A stretch of 64,000 nucleotides of DNA from positions 418,220-482,219 of the forward strand of contig SJOL01008653.1 in NCBI GenBank assembly GCA_004794785.1, written 5' to 3'. Within the stretch, counting starts at the first letter, position 1, and the number at the start of each line of letters is the position of its first letter. Positions 13,101 through 28,100 of this stretch are shown piece by piece. Source of the stretch: Opisthorchis felineus. Taxonomy: Eukaryota; Platyhelminthes; Trematoda; Opisthorchiida; Opisthorchiidae. The translations under genes were made by a program, and so were the position numbers. The notes beneath the pieces are model-generated. The model was not told the DNA's origin. It did no database searches and saw nothing but the letters and a program-made list of their open reading frames with translations.

Positions 13101-16100
13101 TCCGGTTTTTCAAACTCACTTCCGTCCAACATCTCTGGAAGTGGTACCTGGGGCATTCGTTCGCATGAAAAGTGCACCTATTTTCCACGCTGGCGCCGTG
13201 GGATTCACAGTAGTGGGTGGAGTCCCGAAGGTAAAAATTTATTATCCATGATACCAGTTCCCATCCAGGTTGAGTTAATGTTTGGAGTCGTTTTTTCTTT
13301 TTACTGTAAGGTTTTATCTGAGTGAATTGATATGGCTGTATGTCAGTGAAGTATGATGTGGGGCAATCAGGCAGCACAGAACCCAAGTTAAGACTAGCGC
13401 TCGACATGCTGAGAACACTGTTGGTTGATGGTCATACGAATTTGAGCAACCACTCTACCGCCAATCAGCAGGGCTTTTCGCTGCAGGCGAACTCGGGCTT
13501 CGATTGTACGATTATTTGCTTCAGTCAGTACTGCAATCAACGACTTTTAACAAATATAGATTGAGTGACCTCAAGCGCTGCAGAACAATTAGATAGCTTG
13601 TAAACCACAAGCGCACATATTTGAACGTCCAATGAAGCTTGACAAAAGCTAAAGATAGTACTGTTTATAACGTATTAAAAGCCCTCGGTTTTGCACCAAT
13701 AAACTGACATGCCCCTTGAGTGAACCGAATCTTTTTAATCGATTTCCGGAAACGAAAAACCTGTTATCACACCAGTGTTGCTGTGTGATGATGGATCAGG
13801 GATATTGGTTACTCTTCTTTCTAGTGGTTGTCAGGGTAACCTGCGTAAGTTGGTCGCGCATAGGACTGTCGGATGCAAGGGGTATCACGGTCCAGACAGA
13901 TCTCTTAGGAAGCTATCCGGACAAAACGAGATGTTTTCTGACCAACAAATCCACAGTGTCTCCATTCTCGACTTCGTGTCCATCGTCATCACCATCACCA
14001 TCATTGGCAGCAACACTGACGCATAACTACCCCCCAACCATATCAATTTATTTAGATGAGTTCCCATAATGAAGACAATTGCAAACTCGTAAGAGAACGG
14101 CGCCTATTACCAACTTGCCACAAACGTCCGAAGTGCCCAAAATTGTACTTTCAATTTTTGGGCTTCGGGATTTCATTATTGCCCACAATGAAGACAACAA
14201 GCGAAACAGTGTAAATGACAAAGATGTGGCAAGTATATCAGCAAGGTGATAATGATTTATTCTTCAATTTCCAAATGAGCTGTCTCCTACTCCTTTTCAG
14301 CGCTTCTTAATCTTGACTCTACAGTTTTTGTATTTTGTTCTACGAGGTCGGTACGTTGCTTGAAGACGCCTGGAGAATAACTGATGTATGTCGATTTCGT
14401 GTCAATCCCGCCCAAGGAGCTCCTTCGAGTGTACAGCAACTAGATGGTGTATCTGGTCAGACCACACCTGTTACTACCGATGATCCGGTTCAGCATGCTC
14501 TTACATGTCCTCACGCCTTAGCTGCCGCTAGCGCGAGCCCCTACGCTACACAGTCGACAGGCGCATCGAACATGGCCTTCGCTACTGCCGCATCTCCAAA
14601 TCCTTCCTTATCAGAGCCACAAACCTCATTCCAGGAAATGCCACCACCACCGTCCCCTGCTTCGTCAACTTGTAGTGACCAGTCCGGACCTGTGCGTGTT
14701 AGTCCAGGAACTTTCAGTACGTTCGATCTGGTAGTTTCGTGCTCTCGAATCCATTTTTTCTTCGCAATCAATCTTATCCTCTTTTATCCCCTACTTTTGT
14801 TAGAGAGGAAGAAGATATCCAGCACCTCCAGTGATCGGGGGGATCGTGGCGCCAGTGACAATGAAAGCAGCAGTCGAAGCGCCCGAGGACGTTCCGCCGA
14901 TCGGGAACTCATCAGCTATATATCGTCAAGCGCCAGACGCCAGGCCAGTTCAGTTGAAGCTGGCAACGACTTGGTCCATAAAATACAACAGACTGCTGTG
15001 ACAGTCGAGGAGGATTGGTGTCTCAGTGACGTCATATTTGTGGAGGATGGTCGTACACAGCCTGTTGGAATTGTTTTAAAAGTCGATGGCAATATCGCAG
15101 CGGTCCGTTTTCTGAAGGTAAATAGTGATATCCTTCTGCTTGCTAAATAAAACCAAGAAATAAAGATATCCAATTCATTTAGGGCCCAGCTCCTATTCTT
15201 TTCTGTGAAGTCAACCCGGTTTACTGTCCATTGTGTCGTCACCTCTCAACCACATATTTAGCATGTTGATGCTCCGTTCTAATCCATGGCCTGTTTAGGT
15301 CCTCGTTATACATGTGCTATCGAAATTCAGTGACATAATTACCTAGATACGCTTATATCCACGAGTTTCCCAGTCGGGGGCCTCACTTGCCTAATCTGTG
15401 CTACAACAAAAACCTTTTTTCAACCACAGGATCAGGAACGAGCTTGTCTTGCTTCCAACTGTCCCTACTCACCGGTGTGCAGCCTCGTCCATAGCATCAT
15501 CAACACCGGATCTCAGAACCACGCTTCGTCGACCAACAATAGTCCGGCGCTACCGCTGGTTTCGCCCATATCCACCGCAGCTTTTCCTGACCCGATGGCA
15601 TGGGTCAACGTAAGTGTTTTTGATATCCAGTGTTTTATGGAAATCGTCTTTAGATGATCGTCGTTGATGTCATATGGCCGTATTGCGGCACCCACCTACC
15701 ACCTCGCAGCTTTTTAGCTTTTTATCTACGTTTGAGTGCCCTGGCGGTATGCTAGTCCGCCTACAATCACGAATTTTAAATCTGGAATGCTTGCATAGTG
15801 CATCAGTTACCGCGTTGTGCCGTCAACTAGGTCGCCTTATGTGTGTTCAAGTGAGAAAATTTCTATCGGGATACGTGGTAACTCTTGATGTCCATTCTTG
15901 GTTACTGTTTTTCCTCTTCGTTCCTTGCCCCTGGGTTTAATCAAATGCCTTTGTTGTTGACAGGCTACTTTGATTTCTCGCAACACTTGTCTGAAAATTT
16001 TTTGCCCTAGTTTAGGTAGAATTCTATCAGACTCGTCTACCTACTGAAATCGGGAGATAAAGTATAGCGTGAAATGATTCCTCGGTCGTCGTTTGTCTAA

Positions 16101-19100
16101 GTAAAAAGGTCTATGGTACACGTTTCCCTTTTCAGGATTGTCGACTTCTACGCAAAGATGACCTGGCCGTCGTAAAATACGCTGACTCCTCCCGCGTGCC
16201 TGAATTCGTACAGAAAACACCCAGGCGACTCTTCGCCTGCCCTCATATTCCCCGAAGTTCATCGGATTCGAAATCTGCATCTGCTAGATCATTGCCCCCT
16301 GTTTCCACGCAGCCCAAGGTGCTTACGATTGCGCCTGAAAATAATCGTGTTCATGTAATTGCTGAATATTCAATTGGCAATGGTCAACAGCAACTGGTGT
16401 ATCACATTTACAACTTATCTGGAAGATTGGTTGCCCATCACAAGCTCCACTTGCCGATTTCTGGAATTCAGGCAACATCGGAACTATCTGAACCCATCGT
16501 CAATTTGACATGCCCTGCCGAGGTGAGCTGGCATCTCTATGCAGTGGAGTGTTTTCATTTCATCCCAGGAAAATGCTGAACGGATGCTTTTATTTTGGTT
16601 TTGCCACCTCTTCGGCTTTTTATATGCAAATATGATTAATAACTTGTTCAAGTAGCTAGCATAGTTTATTTGACTTTTTGTATTCTTGTTTGGTTCCGTG
16701 TTTTGAGTTGTGGATTGTGTTTTCTCACCCAGCCTCCGTTCTTGCTGCGCGATTCGACTGGACTTGTCTACCCGTTCATTCCTCCAAACCGATCTGGTGG
16801 GAATCACGAAGCTGTTTGCCGAAATTCGTTGCTCGACTTACCACCAGTGCAGTGTGCTGCCTTCTCCTGGCTTCACCTTGGACGGCATTTGGGTTCTTCG
16901 GGACGACAGGGTTCTAAGGTGCAGCCTGAGCAACAACTATCCTCAGGTTGTTTACTGGGTCTCATCGTAGTTCGGGATCTTACTTTGATGCAACATGTGC
17001 TTCGCGCAAACGACAGTCAAGTCGAACGTTTGGTGAGTTCGCGATTACCGTAATTTCTATCTGTACTGGCACGAGAGATTCTGTCTGCTGGCTTTAGCGA
17101 ATGCTGGAGCTGTCTGTTGGCTTCTGTTCAAATCCAAATTCGTACCATTGGCTTGTTTTAGCGCTTTCTGCACCCAACCGTTTAGTCTCTCGTGTTTGCT
17201 TGCAAGCGACTGGACCCATGATTCATTGGGTACTGGCCATATATTATTTGTCAGACAGCCTCGCGTAGGTGACACTAGATTTTTTGTAAAGTACTCCCCT
17301 ACAGAACCCCTTGGGCTGTGTACAATTCGTAATTGAGATGTCTCCAAAACAACCGGTGACTTAGACCTTCAATCTAGCAAGTAAAACGCCTTCTTCGACT
17401 CCTTTAGGTCGGTCTGCAGAGTGAGGACCAATACCTGTGGATACTTTTTTATTTTGGAGGATCAGCAATGTTAAAACATTAACTTCTTGGTGCAAACTCA
17501 AGAAACTAGATAAGCCATCGTTGATGCAATTGTTGGTTAAATCTTCCTTCTTGCTTATTGACGACTGTCAAAACTTTTAGTTGTCTACCGACTGTGAAAT
17601 GTCGGCGGAAGTTAACAGGCGATTGGCCTCGGAACTGGTGGACGGTCAGCGTAACTTACTACACATGGCCGTGACGATGTGTACGCCACTTTCCAACCGC
17701 GAAACCAGTCCTGAGTGGAATACAAAGCTGGAATCCATCTTGGCTGAAACCGTCGTTTTCCCTCCTCTTACCAATATACCCACACCGAAAGGTCATGACC
17801 CTGGCAAGCACTCCCCGGTTTCCTCCAACGTTACTTTGGCGCGACCAACGTTCTGGTAAGTACGCTGAGGCGCTGTTGGAACTAACACCGTTACAACAGA
17901 CTTCCTTGATCTTGAGAGGTCCACTGCAGTGGGGTCCCACCGTATATTGATTCATTACCCTCCCCCTCCAGGTTGCCATGTAGCTTCTTAACTAGTTTAT
18001 TTCAATGCCCGGTGTGCTTATTCTAACAGTGTTACCCGTGCTTTTTTCAGGTCTTCGATGGCTCGGTCTACGAATAACTCCGGCTCCCTCAGTATGCACG
18101 AGCTCTTCATTCGGTCATCGATCGCTGCTGCTGCAGTTGCCGCCGCAGCATCGGCTTCCGGCACTACAGTAGGTAACTCACGTAATGAGGACCGCGAACC
18201 CCGTCCACAGGTGGCCAACGGCACCAATTTTTGGCATCTTCCACCTGTCCGCAAGGACGAGCTAACACGTCGTGTTGCGTCGTATAGGATTGTGCGCCTA
18301 CTGCTTGAGAGCTGTCAACTTCGTCCTCATCTGTTGAGTTTACTCACCGCACGCAATACTGAGAACTTGACGCCTTTCATGCTCGCTATCAAATATCGAG
18401 CCTATCATGTGGCGTGGTTCTTGTATAGAACCATACAGGTGAGTTCTGGTTCCACTTGTCTACTGTAAGATGGATGTTCGCGTCATCGTCATATAGTACA
18501 CAGGATTTGTGGCGTTTCGTCAGTCTCTTCCCACCATTCGTTTATCTGTTGTAATTTATTTACTGTACACAGCGTTTCTACAGTTCACCCATTCGTCTTC
18601 ACTCAGTGATTTGGCATCTGCTTTCGAGTTGCCTATCGCCCCGAATTACGCCGATGGACTCCGGCGCGCAATGGCTAGGGTCACATGCAGTTTGCGCGTG
18701 TGCAGCCAACTGATCTAAACCCGAGGGAATAAGACCGGAGAGTGAACAAATGTCGCATGTCCAAGCTAGAGGTCCATGATTGTCACTTCAAATGGGTACA
18801 CCTGAACAGTTGAGCCTCATAGTACGTGCAAAAGGTCATCTGGTGGCCCTCGCCACTTATGAGACGCATCCTCGGTATGCACATGGCCAGTTAGTGCCAG
18901 TGATCGTTCAGCTAAGTCTACAACGGTGGTCACAGAGACAGCCCTTGCTGTCCTCCGGGTGGATACCATCACTCCGACCAATAGGAGACTTCACTGTTTC
19001 CTCAGTGAGTGACCATGGTTCTGGTTTCCGACTAGTCCGTTTGTTTCCACTTCTCAATTATTTTGTATGCATTGCGCTATACTTCACTACCACAGTGTAG

Positions 19101-22100
19101 CCTCTGTTTAGGAAGTCCCGTTCACTGCCTCCTCGTGGCAGAAGCGTTTTCACCAAATTGAAAGGACGCAAACCTGTTGATGGTCCGTCGGTGGTCCATC
19201 TAGGGGAGCTGGTTAAACCCTGATTGCATGCCAACGACGGCAAGAACATAAATCAGCTCTGGTAGATTTGGCGGATGAGATTACTTTAGGAATCCATGCC
19301 GCGGTTGCCCATCATCTGTTCTTCGCATGTTCCATGCTGCCTTGCAGCTTGCAATTAGTTGTACAAAGGCTAGAGGTGCACATCCAATCAAAAGTTTGGT
19401 GGCTCTGGGGACGTCACCCGTAACAAATCCCCATGTAATTCCAATGATAATGTCTCTAACATGAATGGAATTATATTTTATATTGTACTTGACTACATTA
19501 ACGTTTCATGCATCTATAATAAATCACCTGCTCTTACACTGAAAATTCTACGGCAGTGGAGCGTCAGTGTCCACATCGAAGTTGCTGTTTCTGATGATCA
19601 TGATAATGGCTGAAGATTCGAGTGCTAAGTCTACAACGAGGCGAGATTCGTTCACTCATGCACTCTTGTGCCAGTATGCCGAATCTGTTAGTGCACAGCT
19701 TGACGATTTCTCACTTCTAGAATCGGTCTTTCATTGATTGTTCAGTTCCATTTCAGTTTTCTGAGTTTCGCCGGTTTTCACGGATGCACTGTCGCTTGTT
19801 GTGTTCACTAGATTTTATGACACTGGTTTTCTGGAAGCCAATTTGTAGGACCCTGTCCTCAGAAGCCAGATTCGCGGATGGAGTATATTATCATACGTTG
19901 ATCTTTATCTACCAGACTTAATCTGTATGTCCGTTCTTTGTCATATTTTGTGTTCCTTAACTTAGTACATGGGACTGACACTTTGATCTCAGGTCCACTG
20001 CAAACTAATATCGTTATTATTATTGTTTCTAGTCGTTTATTACCTCTACTTCGGAGTCTGGGGAATTCTCATCGGCGCCTTACAAGGAATTCCTGTTTCC
20101 TTATGATTCACATCCGGACGATTCCCCTCTGTTTTTGCTGTGTTATAACGACACTTGTAGCTTCACATGGACTGGCCCTGAACATATCCGACAGGTTGGT
20201 TGTCCCCCTGATCATGCATCGGTATCTTTCCACTACCTCTTTATACTTTCGTGCTTTGTGTAGACAATGGTGATCACTAATACTTACTGTCGCTGTTCTT
20301 GTCGCGGCTAATTCGGTTATGTACAGTGCACTTATATTCTCACCTCAGTGCTTCTTTCCTATATGCGATGTTCTTAATGCCCGCTGGGAGTTATCACAGT
20401 TTCAACGTTAGTGCGACAAACACTTTCAACTCGGGTTGTGGTATCACCAGCCCGATCTATTCTAGTCAGCTTCAGTCGTTGGCGGATCTTAGTCAGTTAT
20501 GATAAGGATGACCACAGCCCGTATATCTGCCATATTTTCAATGGAATAGGTGTCAAATTGAAGAGGATGGAAAGATTAGGTTGGTTACAACGGTCCAGAG
20601 CTGTCTGCTTCTGATGACGAACAAATAGCCCAGAAACTTCTGTCATTCTAGTTTGTTCCAGAAAGTTCACTGAGTTCCTTACCTATTTTGTGCTAGTGGT
20701 ACCCTTTCCAGTGTGACGGAATTTAATCACGCTAACGCTTGCCAAATAGAGGAAAATTGCGGCTCCGTATATGCGCGTATTTACCACCACGAGCGGTAGT
20801 AGATCAGGATATTGTTTGTCGGCACACAGAATGTTTAAGCGATTCCTGCATGTTACATGAATGTGTGGAATCACAGGGAATGGCATACCACCTATATAGT
20901 CAGTATGGGCACAACAATTCAAAAGAACAGTATGGCGGACGCTTTTGCCAGCTAAGCAGCTCCAACTACAACCTACCCTAGGTGCTTAATGTGGTCGCCT
21001 TAGATCAGCCAATGCTGATATGTTTTCCAGAAACCGAATGTGCGATTAAGGGGAGCGCTTCCCCTTAGGAAACGAACTTTGGAATTTCTGTAAGCCAGAA
21101 TGCAACAAATAAATGAAGTTGATTTTTCCCGGTTTTAATGTTTCATACTTTTCGTGCTTTATCAGGATATCTTCGAATGTCGAACATGCGGCCTAATGGA
21201 TTCACTCTGTTGTTGCACTGAATGTGCTCGTGTATGCCATCGGGGTCACGACTGTCGGCTCAAGCGGACGTCCCCGACAGCTTATTGCGATTGTTGGGAG
21301 AAATGTCGTTGTCAAAGCCTAATTGCTGGAGCTCAGGCACCTCGTCATGAGCTGTTTTATCGTCTGCTCAACGATACTAATTTGATTAGCGTTATCAACT
21401 CGAAAAATGAACACTTGCTGCTATTCCTGGTCAAATGTGTGGAGAGACAGCTGCGTGAGCAAAAACAGCATCGCCCATCCAGACGTCACATCACTTCACT
21501 GGCCTCCCGACCCTCTACCGGTGCCACTGGATCGGCCACTTCAACGGCGCCCTCCGTACCAGTTACGCAGCCATCCGGTTGGGATTTGTCAGGAAATATT
21601 CAGAGCAACCCGACGCCAGAGGAACCTGAGCATGATCTGGATCCTCCGAGGTTTGTACGCGATGCATTGGAACTGGTTCTGGACTGTCCCAAGGCAGTCG
21701 AGAACATTTTGTTAATGGATATACATCCACATTATGAGGAGAGTTCCCGGCGGACAACGGCATCAGCTACACTAGATGAAGAAAACGTAAGTTTTTACAC
21801 AACGGTTTTTCTCGTGATTTGTGATCAGTTAAGACATTTGTCGCGTAACATCTGCTGTCGCTGAACGAGCTTGTTGATGGAAACAACCCACTCACGCTCC
21901 GTTTGTGTTCGGGTGGTTAACCTCACTCCTGCACATGGCTACAGGCGGAGGCAACACTGATGAGTGGATTTCATTGAATAGTTGATGGACCGAACCACAA
22001 GCCGTTGGAAATGTCTTCCAAGCTGACTAGTTCACGTAGCGTTCAACACCCGCCTTCGGCCCGTAGCTACCAGCTCTCAGCCGCTTTCACCAAGTGTTTC

Positions 22101-25100
22101 ATAACTCTTAGCAATTTCAAAGAGGCAATAAACCTTCGGAACATCCCATCTAAGATGCAAACAGGCCTAATTTCCGGTTAATTATTTCCATCCCCCTGTA
22201 AACAAGAGGGTAACCTACCTAGAAAAATTTGTTGACTCTATTTAGAGTGGAGAACACATCCGTAGAATTAAAAAGAATCGTTCAGCTGTAACACCCTTTC
22301 GGTGCCTACCTACCATGCCACCCAAAGGAAGCACGAGGGCTGGGATACTGCCCGGTTGCCCAAGCCTAGACAGCGGGAGTCGAGATGCAGAGGTCGGGTC
22401 CGAACCACGGACCTTCCGGTCAGTAAATTCGCGGTCTAACCACTGAGCCATCTTGAACCCGTAGAATTGGGTCTCAGCAATTATCCAAACCTCCAAAGGT
22501 GGACATTGTGTGACAGCCTGATAGCTGCTGCATCTGGCGTGCTCCTTGGTCTGGCCTTTCGCAGGTTAGTTGTGTACAGAAATCCGCTAAAATCACTCTG
22601 GGCCTTTCGAAATTTTATGTCCAAGGATGCATGGTGTGAACGAAAATAGACGCCTGGAGAGGGACTCGAATCACTGATCTAGAAATTGAAAGTGAGATTT
22701 GCGGGATCTAGCAATTTACACCAAGTTCCTTAAGGATATATGGGTGATATTGCCGTCAGGCCCACTCACGAATGACACTCACAGATAACTGTTATTCTAT
22801 TGTGCAGGGATGGGACAAATCAGCCGTGAAGTTCAGGTGCAAAAGCGGGGAGTCTGCGTGTCTCCGACAACTCACTCGGTAAAGCACTCGTCCGGTAGCT
22901 CAGCGGTGCGGATGCATCCCCAGACTTCTCTTTTCTTTTATGCCAAGTGTACTTGGATTACCAAATTCCCATCTGCTATCCAACAAACTGGGTTTTGCTT
23001 CGTAAGAGGTTATATGAATCGCATTTTACTGCCCGACAGATTCTGAAACAGTGACGCTAATTACGGCAGTTAACCGTGATCTTCCTTAACTGTGTTGATC
23101 ATCGGGCACCATGGCAATGTCTTTGGTACCAAGGTATTTCCATAATTTCACCTCCAATCGCAGTTGCATGATGGCCTTTGATAATCTCATACAGTGTCAG
23201 ATAAGCTTTTTTCTATTCTCCTTTCCCTTCGTTATCGAGATGATCATGTGAGACTCCCTCTTAGCTCCTGCGAGTTCGAAGCGCTCCCAGGGCGTTCGCA
23301 CACAGATATCCATCACGCGATATAGCTGTCTTTGAATCTTCCCCATCGAAATGCAAACAGTAATAAGTGTATTTCGACAATTACACTCATTTGCAAATCA
23401 ATTTGGTTTTCACGGGAGACTCAAGTGAGTCGAAGAGTTTTCAGCAACCTTGTGAGTAGTTTCCTTCATGAAAGTAATAAGTGTAATTTTGTCGCGCGCG
23501 TCATACCTTGAAAGTGTCAATCTGGGTAGTTGCACCGATCTTGGTGGTGTAGCCAAAGACAATGCTATCCAGATCGGGAGGACCAGGGCAGCTTTTACCA
23601 GCCTGCAGCGTTTGTGATCTAGACGTTGCATTAGCTTGTCTGTCAAGGGTCGAGTCGGGCTAGAAGCCTGATAACTTCGAGATGCCAAATTGAAAAAATT
23701 CCAGCGTATTACCATCGGTGTCTTTAGAGTATTGCCCGAGTCTGGGGATGATATCGGATCAGCAATGCTGAACTCTCCCGCACGGTCTTCGGAGGAAACA
23801 CGATAGATGAGCTGATGCTACTTCATGGACTGCTCCGGTTTGGTCACGTGCTTTGAATGCCAGTCGATCGACTTCCTCGAAGAGCCCTCTTCGCACAATC
23901 TTGTGGACAATAGAAACGAAGAAGGACAGGGTCCAGCAGTGACTTGGCAGTGAAGTACGAAAGTCAGCAAACTCTCCTGTGCTGGTTTTCCTGGATGGGG
24001 AGCTCGAGACGGGACGCGTCAGCGGTCAGATGCATTGTCAGGCGTGGTCTAATCTTACGCCCAATAGAGCGCATGCATCCAAGTTATCACCAACGCATAG
24101 CTTCCCCTCCCGATGGTCCAAATACTAAGCCAAATGCCTTCGTGGGTTCACCCACTAACGATATCAGTCACTGTCTCCACTGCGTGGCCATCCACTTCCA
24201 TACTCTAGGTTATCGGCCAACGTAACTCTATCAACTATTTAAACTGTTCATGTACACGGCTTGTAGTTGTTAATGATTCTTCGAGACCACTTTGCTTTCA
24301 TCCCACTAGCTTACCATCCAAGCCGTGGAGAGATCTCACATTTCATCTTGAGCAATCCACCATTCTCATAGTAACCGAGCACATTGCAAATAGGGGTAGC
24401 GTTCCCATAAATAGGCCACCAACTAAAAAAAGCACTGGCTTTGTTTTGCGTTGTATGTACCCAGTGAAGCAAGTCTCCAGGGAAGAAATATTGAATACCA
24501 AGTAGGGGTATGTCCGCTTGGGAAAACTATGCTAAAACGAAACATGGATATAAATTGTGCATTATCGAACATCGCACCTTCTGTCCCGATGGCCGCTAAC
24601 CAAATAAAGTTCCATGTTGGTTGCCCGGTAATGCCGGTCTGAGACGAAGTGGATAGGTTTCATGCGCAACGGTTCACATTAGTGTAAAATACAGATTGCA
24701 TATGCTCTTTAGCTCATTCGCTTAAAAGACCACCAGTTGAACCGAATGACGGATGTAGTTGGATAGGAGGTAGGATATGCTTAGATACCGTGTCCCTACT
24801 GAGGCAGTTCTTTGACTTAGCGGAATGTGTTCAGTGACCTTCGTTTGAATGAGTGGGCCGTCCGCTAGTCTTACGGTAATTTTAAGGATAAGCCATGATC
24901 TAGTTAGCTTCCCTAAGATTGAGATGCCCCTCATTGGATCTAAAGTTTTCTGATTATGATGCATCGAATCGAGTTAATGTGTAGTGGCAAGCACTTCCAA
25001 ATATTAAGCATCACCGTACAATACATCCGAAAAGTCTGGTTGCTTGAATCCTGGATTTGAAGTTTAACCATGTATCGAAATAGCTGTAGCTCGGATGCAC

Positions 25101-28100
25101 TTGACAGTTTCGGAGCTCGGTGAGTTGGTGAGTGCTCAAGACGCGAAACCTTCTGGTTGATAAGACCGGAAGCGCATGTCGCGCTTTTATCTTCAGAGGG
25201 CATGAATCTGTTATAATTTTCCCGTTATACCTATGAGTTTTCTTCCCTTGAATTATCTCTCCATTTGCGGCATTTTCAGATACTGTTCACACAAGGCAGT
25301 GCTGCGCAGTTGGACGAATTTGTGTTCACTTTGGTTTGTAAATGTCCTTCTGAGCTTGTGGATATTTTACTTACCACAATCAATCGCCAAATGGCCTCAG
25401 ATGTTTCCTCCAACGGACCGGTTGTCGACAGGCTCGTATCGATGGACACGGAGTTTTTTGAATTTGGAACTCATCTTCCTGGACTTTCGAATCGCCTGTT
25501 TTCAGGGCAATCGAATGGAAGAATGCGGCAGGCCGCAGGTCGGTTCGTTCGCGCTGTTGCTAGGATCTATACGGGTCTGTCATTGGAGCTTACGGCTGAT
25601 CATAAGAAGAAGAAAAGGTAATTTTTACGAACCACTTTTTAATGGCACTGACTCAAGCCATTTTGATCGAGTATACGCGTATTGCATTTAAACTGCTTAC
25701 TGATAGCTACCTCAACATATTTAAACCTCGCTTGCTGGTCGGTTAGGTATACCTCCATTTATCATATGTTCTTCCGGATGCTTCTGTTCGTTGTTCATGG
25801 GATTGAGTCTTACTGACCTCGTTGGGAATAGTCCGTTTGTTGAACACCCCGCTTCGCGTTTGGCGGTAATATTTTCACCGTCGTATTGAAGATCTGAGCA
25901 AGGTATCACCTGAACGAGCTTCCCCGTTTTTCACAGACAGTGCTCCTTTTTTGGTACCTGGCTTAAGGTACAGCTACTTAGTACCTAGGTTTTGAGGGTA
26001 ACGGTACATCGGCGTGATGCTGTGTTCCTGGAAGTTTACCAAAAAGGACCTTGTTTCCCTCCGGGGAAATCTCGTTTATAAATGGCATTGTTGGTCGCTC
26101 TTTGAGTGCTTCATTAGATGTTCAGATGCGCCCACTATCTGACTAGCTCTGTGGCGCTCGGAATCGGCCTTTCGATGTTTGCAGTACTTACCAAACGGAG
26201 CAATACCGACTTGATAATCGAAGCTCGAGTTTATCTTTAGTGAAAAGCTCATTTGGTTGACTAGGGGACGGTTTCTCAAATCTGTATCACTATTGGCCAA
26301 CAGCATCTAAACCGTCACTCAGAAAAACAAACCGGAATAATCACCTACCAAACTCAAAAGATCTGATTCACATTGCAACCGTTAATGTCCGTACTCTATG
26401 TCAAATTGGAGAACAGGCATCTCTTGCTGAAACCTTGCTCTCCCTATCTGTCGATATATGCTATGTCTCCGAAACACGCATACTTCGGTCGTGCACCTGA
26501 AGCCGCTTAGGACGAGCTCAGATGTTCCACATTTCACTCTTCGGGTATCCGGTCATCCTGACGCAATCTGATATCTACGATGTAGGAGTTGCACTCAGCC
26601 TCAAGGCTGAAACACCTTACTGGACTGGATCCCAGTAAACAGTCGTCTTCGCGCTAAGCGGTTGTCTCAATTAAGATCAATGCGGTAAACGGTGTCTCTT
26701 TGTCTTATCAGCGTGCGCCCCGACAGACTTCAGTTCTGAGACTGATAAGGACGGTTTTTTAATATCTGTCGCGACTGCTTCTGTCAGGAAGACGGATATA
26801 GTAATCCTGACAGGTGATATGAATGCCCAAGTTGGACGACTAAGTCCAGAAGGTTAGGTGGAGTCGATGCTGAGCATATGGATAATGGGGAGCGACTGCT
26901 TCAGTTGTGTGCAGATCATCATCTGTTCCTGGCCAGTACGAACTTCCAACACAAACACATATCGAGTTACTTGGAGGCCACCTACCACAAGACAGTCGTG
27001 GACTCATTCAGACCATGTGGCTATCAGTTACCGATGGAGAGCCTTAGTTGAGCATTGTCGTTCCTTCTGGTGTTCCTTCATACCATTGTGCGGGCCCAGC
27101 TATAACTAAGCTTTCCGTCAGCATTAGGCGTGCGAAAGCAAAGCACTTTCATTCATCAGCTCCGGCAAGTTTCAGTAACTGAAGAGTATCCAGCTGACCC
27201 AGCTAGAAGGCTGCTAGAAGCGCATAGTGGTGCAGATGAAGATTGCTTGGAAGCTGAATAGAAGCGGGTTAAAGAAGCTATGCTCTCAGCTTTCAGAACA
27301 GCCTGTCCAAGCCATCCTACTAGACCAAATGAACACTAGATATCGTCGAGATCGGTTGATTTTATTGCGGCCAGAAAGGCCTTACCAGCGACTGGCCACT
27401 GTGATGACGCACGCAGATGCCTCAATCAGGAGCTTGGAGAACGACAGAAAACGCTGATGGATTTCGAAGGCCCGATCGATGGGGAAAGCTTTCGCTGCAG
27501 GCAACAGCCGCACCCTATTTCAGCTGACTCGATCAACTGGTCAACAGAAGACGCGTCAGTGAAACAATATGCGAAGAAGGTGGAACAGCAATTGACTCCC
27601 TGAATCGTCGTCCTGAGCGACTTCAAAGAACAGTTCAGCTGGTCTCCTTCAACGCAACCGCTGAAAGAACACAGCGGGCCTTGATGGAACATCGACACCT
27701 CCTCGCCATTAACAATAAAAACCCAGCGTGAGATATCAATCCCCAAGCACAACAAGACGCCTGGCGCGGATGGTCTGTACCCAGCACTCTTCAACTAAGG
27801 CGGTGAGGTCCTGGTGTACAGTCTGACAACCATACTGCATAAGATTTGGAACGCAAACAGAATACCACCCGGATGGGGCTCCTCGACCGTCATTCCAGTC
27901 TTCAAAAAGGGTGCAAGAACTTCAGACGAAAACCATCGTGGCATCAGCCTGGTATAGGTTGCATCTAAGGTGCTCTCTGGCATCATTTTGCGCAGGTGGA
28001 TCGATTATCGGAAGAGAGATTCGTGGAAATCAAGCTGCGTTTCGCCCTGACCGAGGATGCATCGACCTTTACCTTGAGAAAAACTCTTGAACAGTGCCAC

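Larger units (their letters stand above)
21787..25279 (+). other. UBR5 intron with SINE and LINE B
   Basis: It holds SINE copy 3 (minus), a LINE B fragment at 23.5-24.25 kb and a possible unknown-repeat copy at 24.5 kb. The remaining sequence is unassigned. Confidence 0.75.

Noticed and set aside
18584..18700. Candidate exon [20 protein letters not shown] before the UBR-box region
   Set aside because: No good donor in the required phase, and no family similarity.
22890..22930. tRNA-like A box (TAGCTCAGCGGTGCGG)
   Set aside because: No B box at the proper distance and no cloverleaf; not a tRNA and not the SINE seen here.
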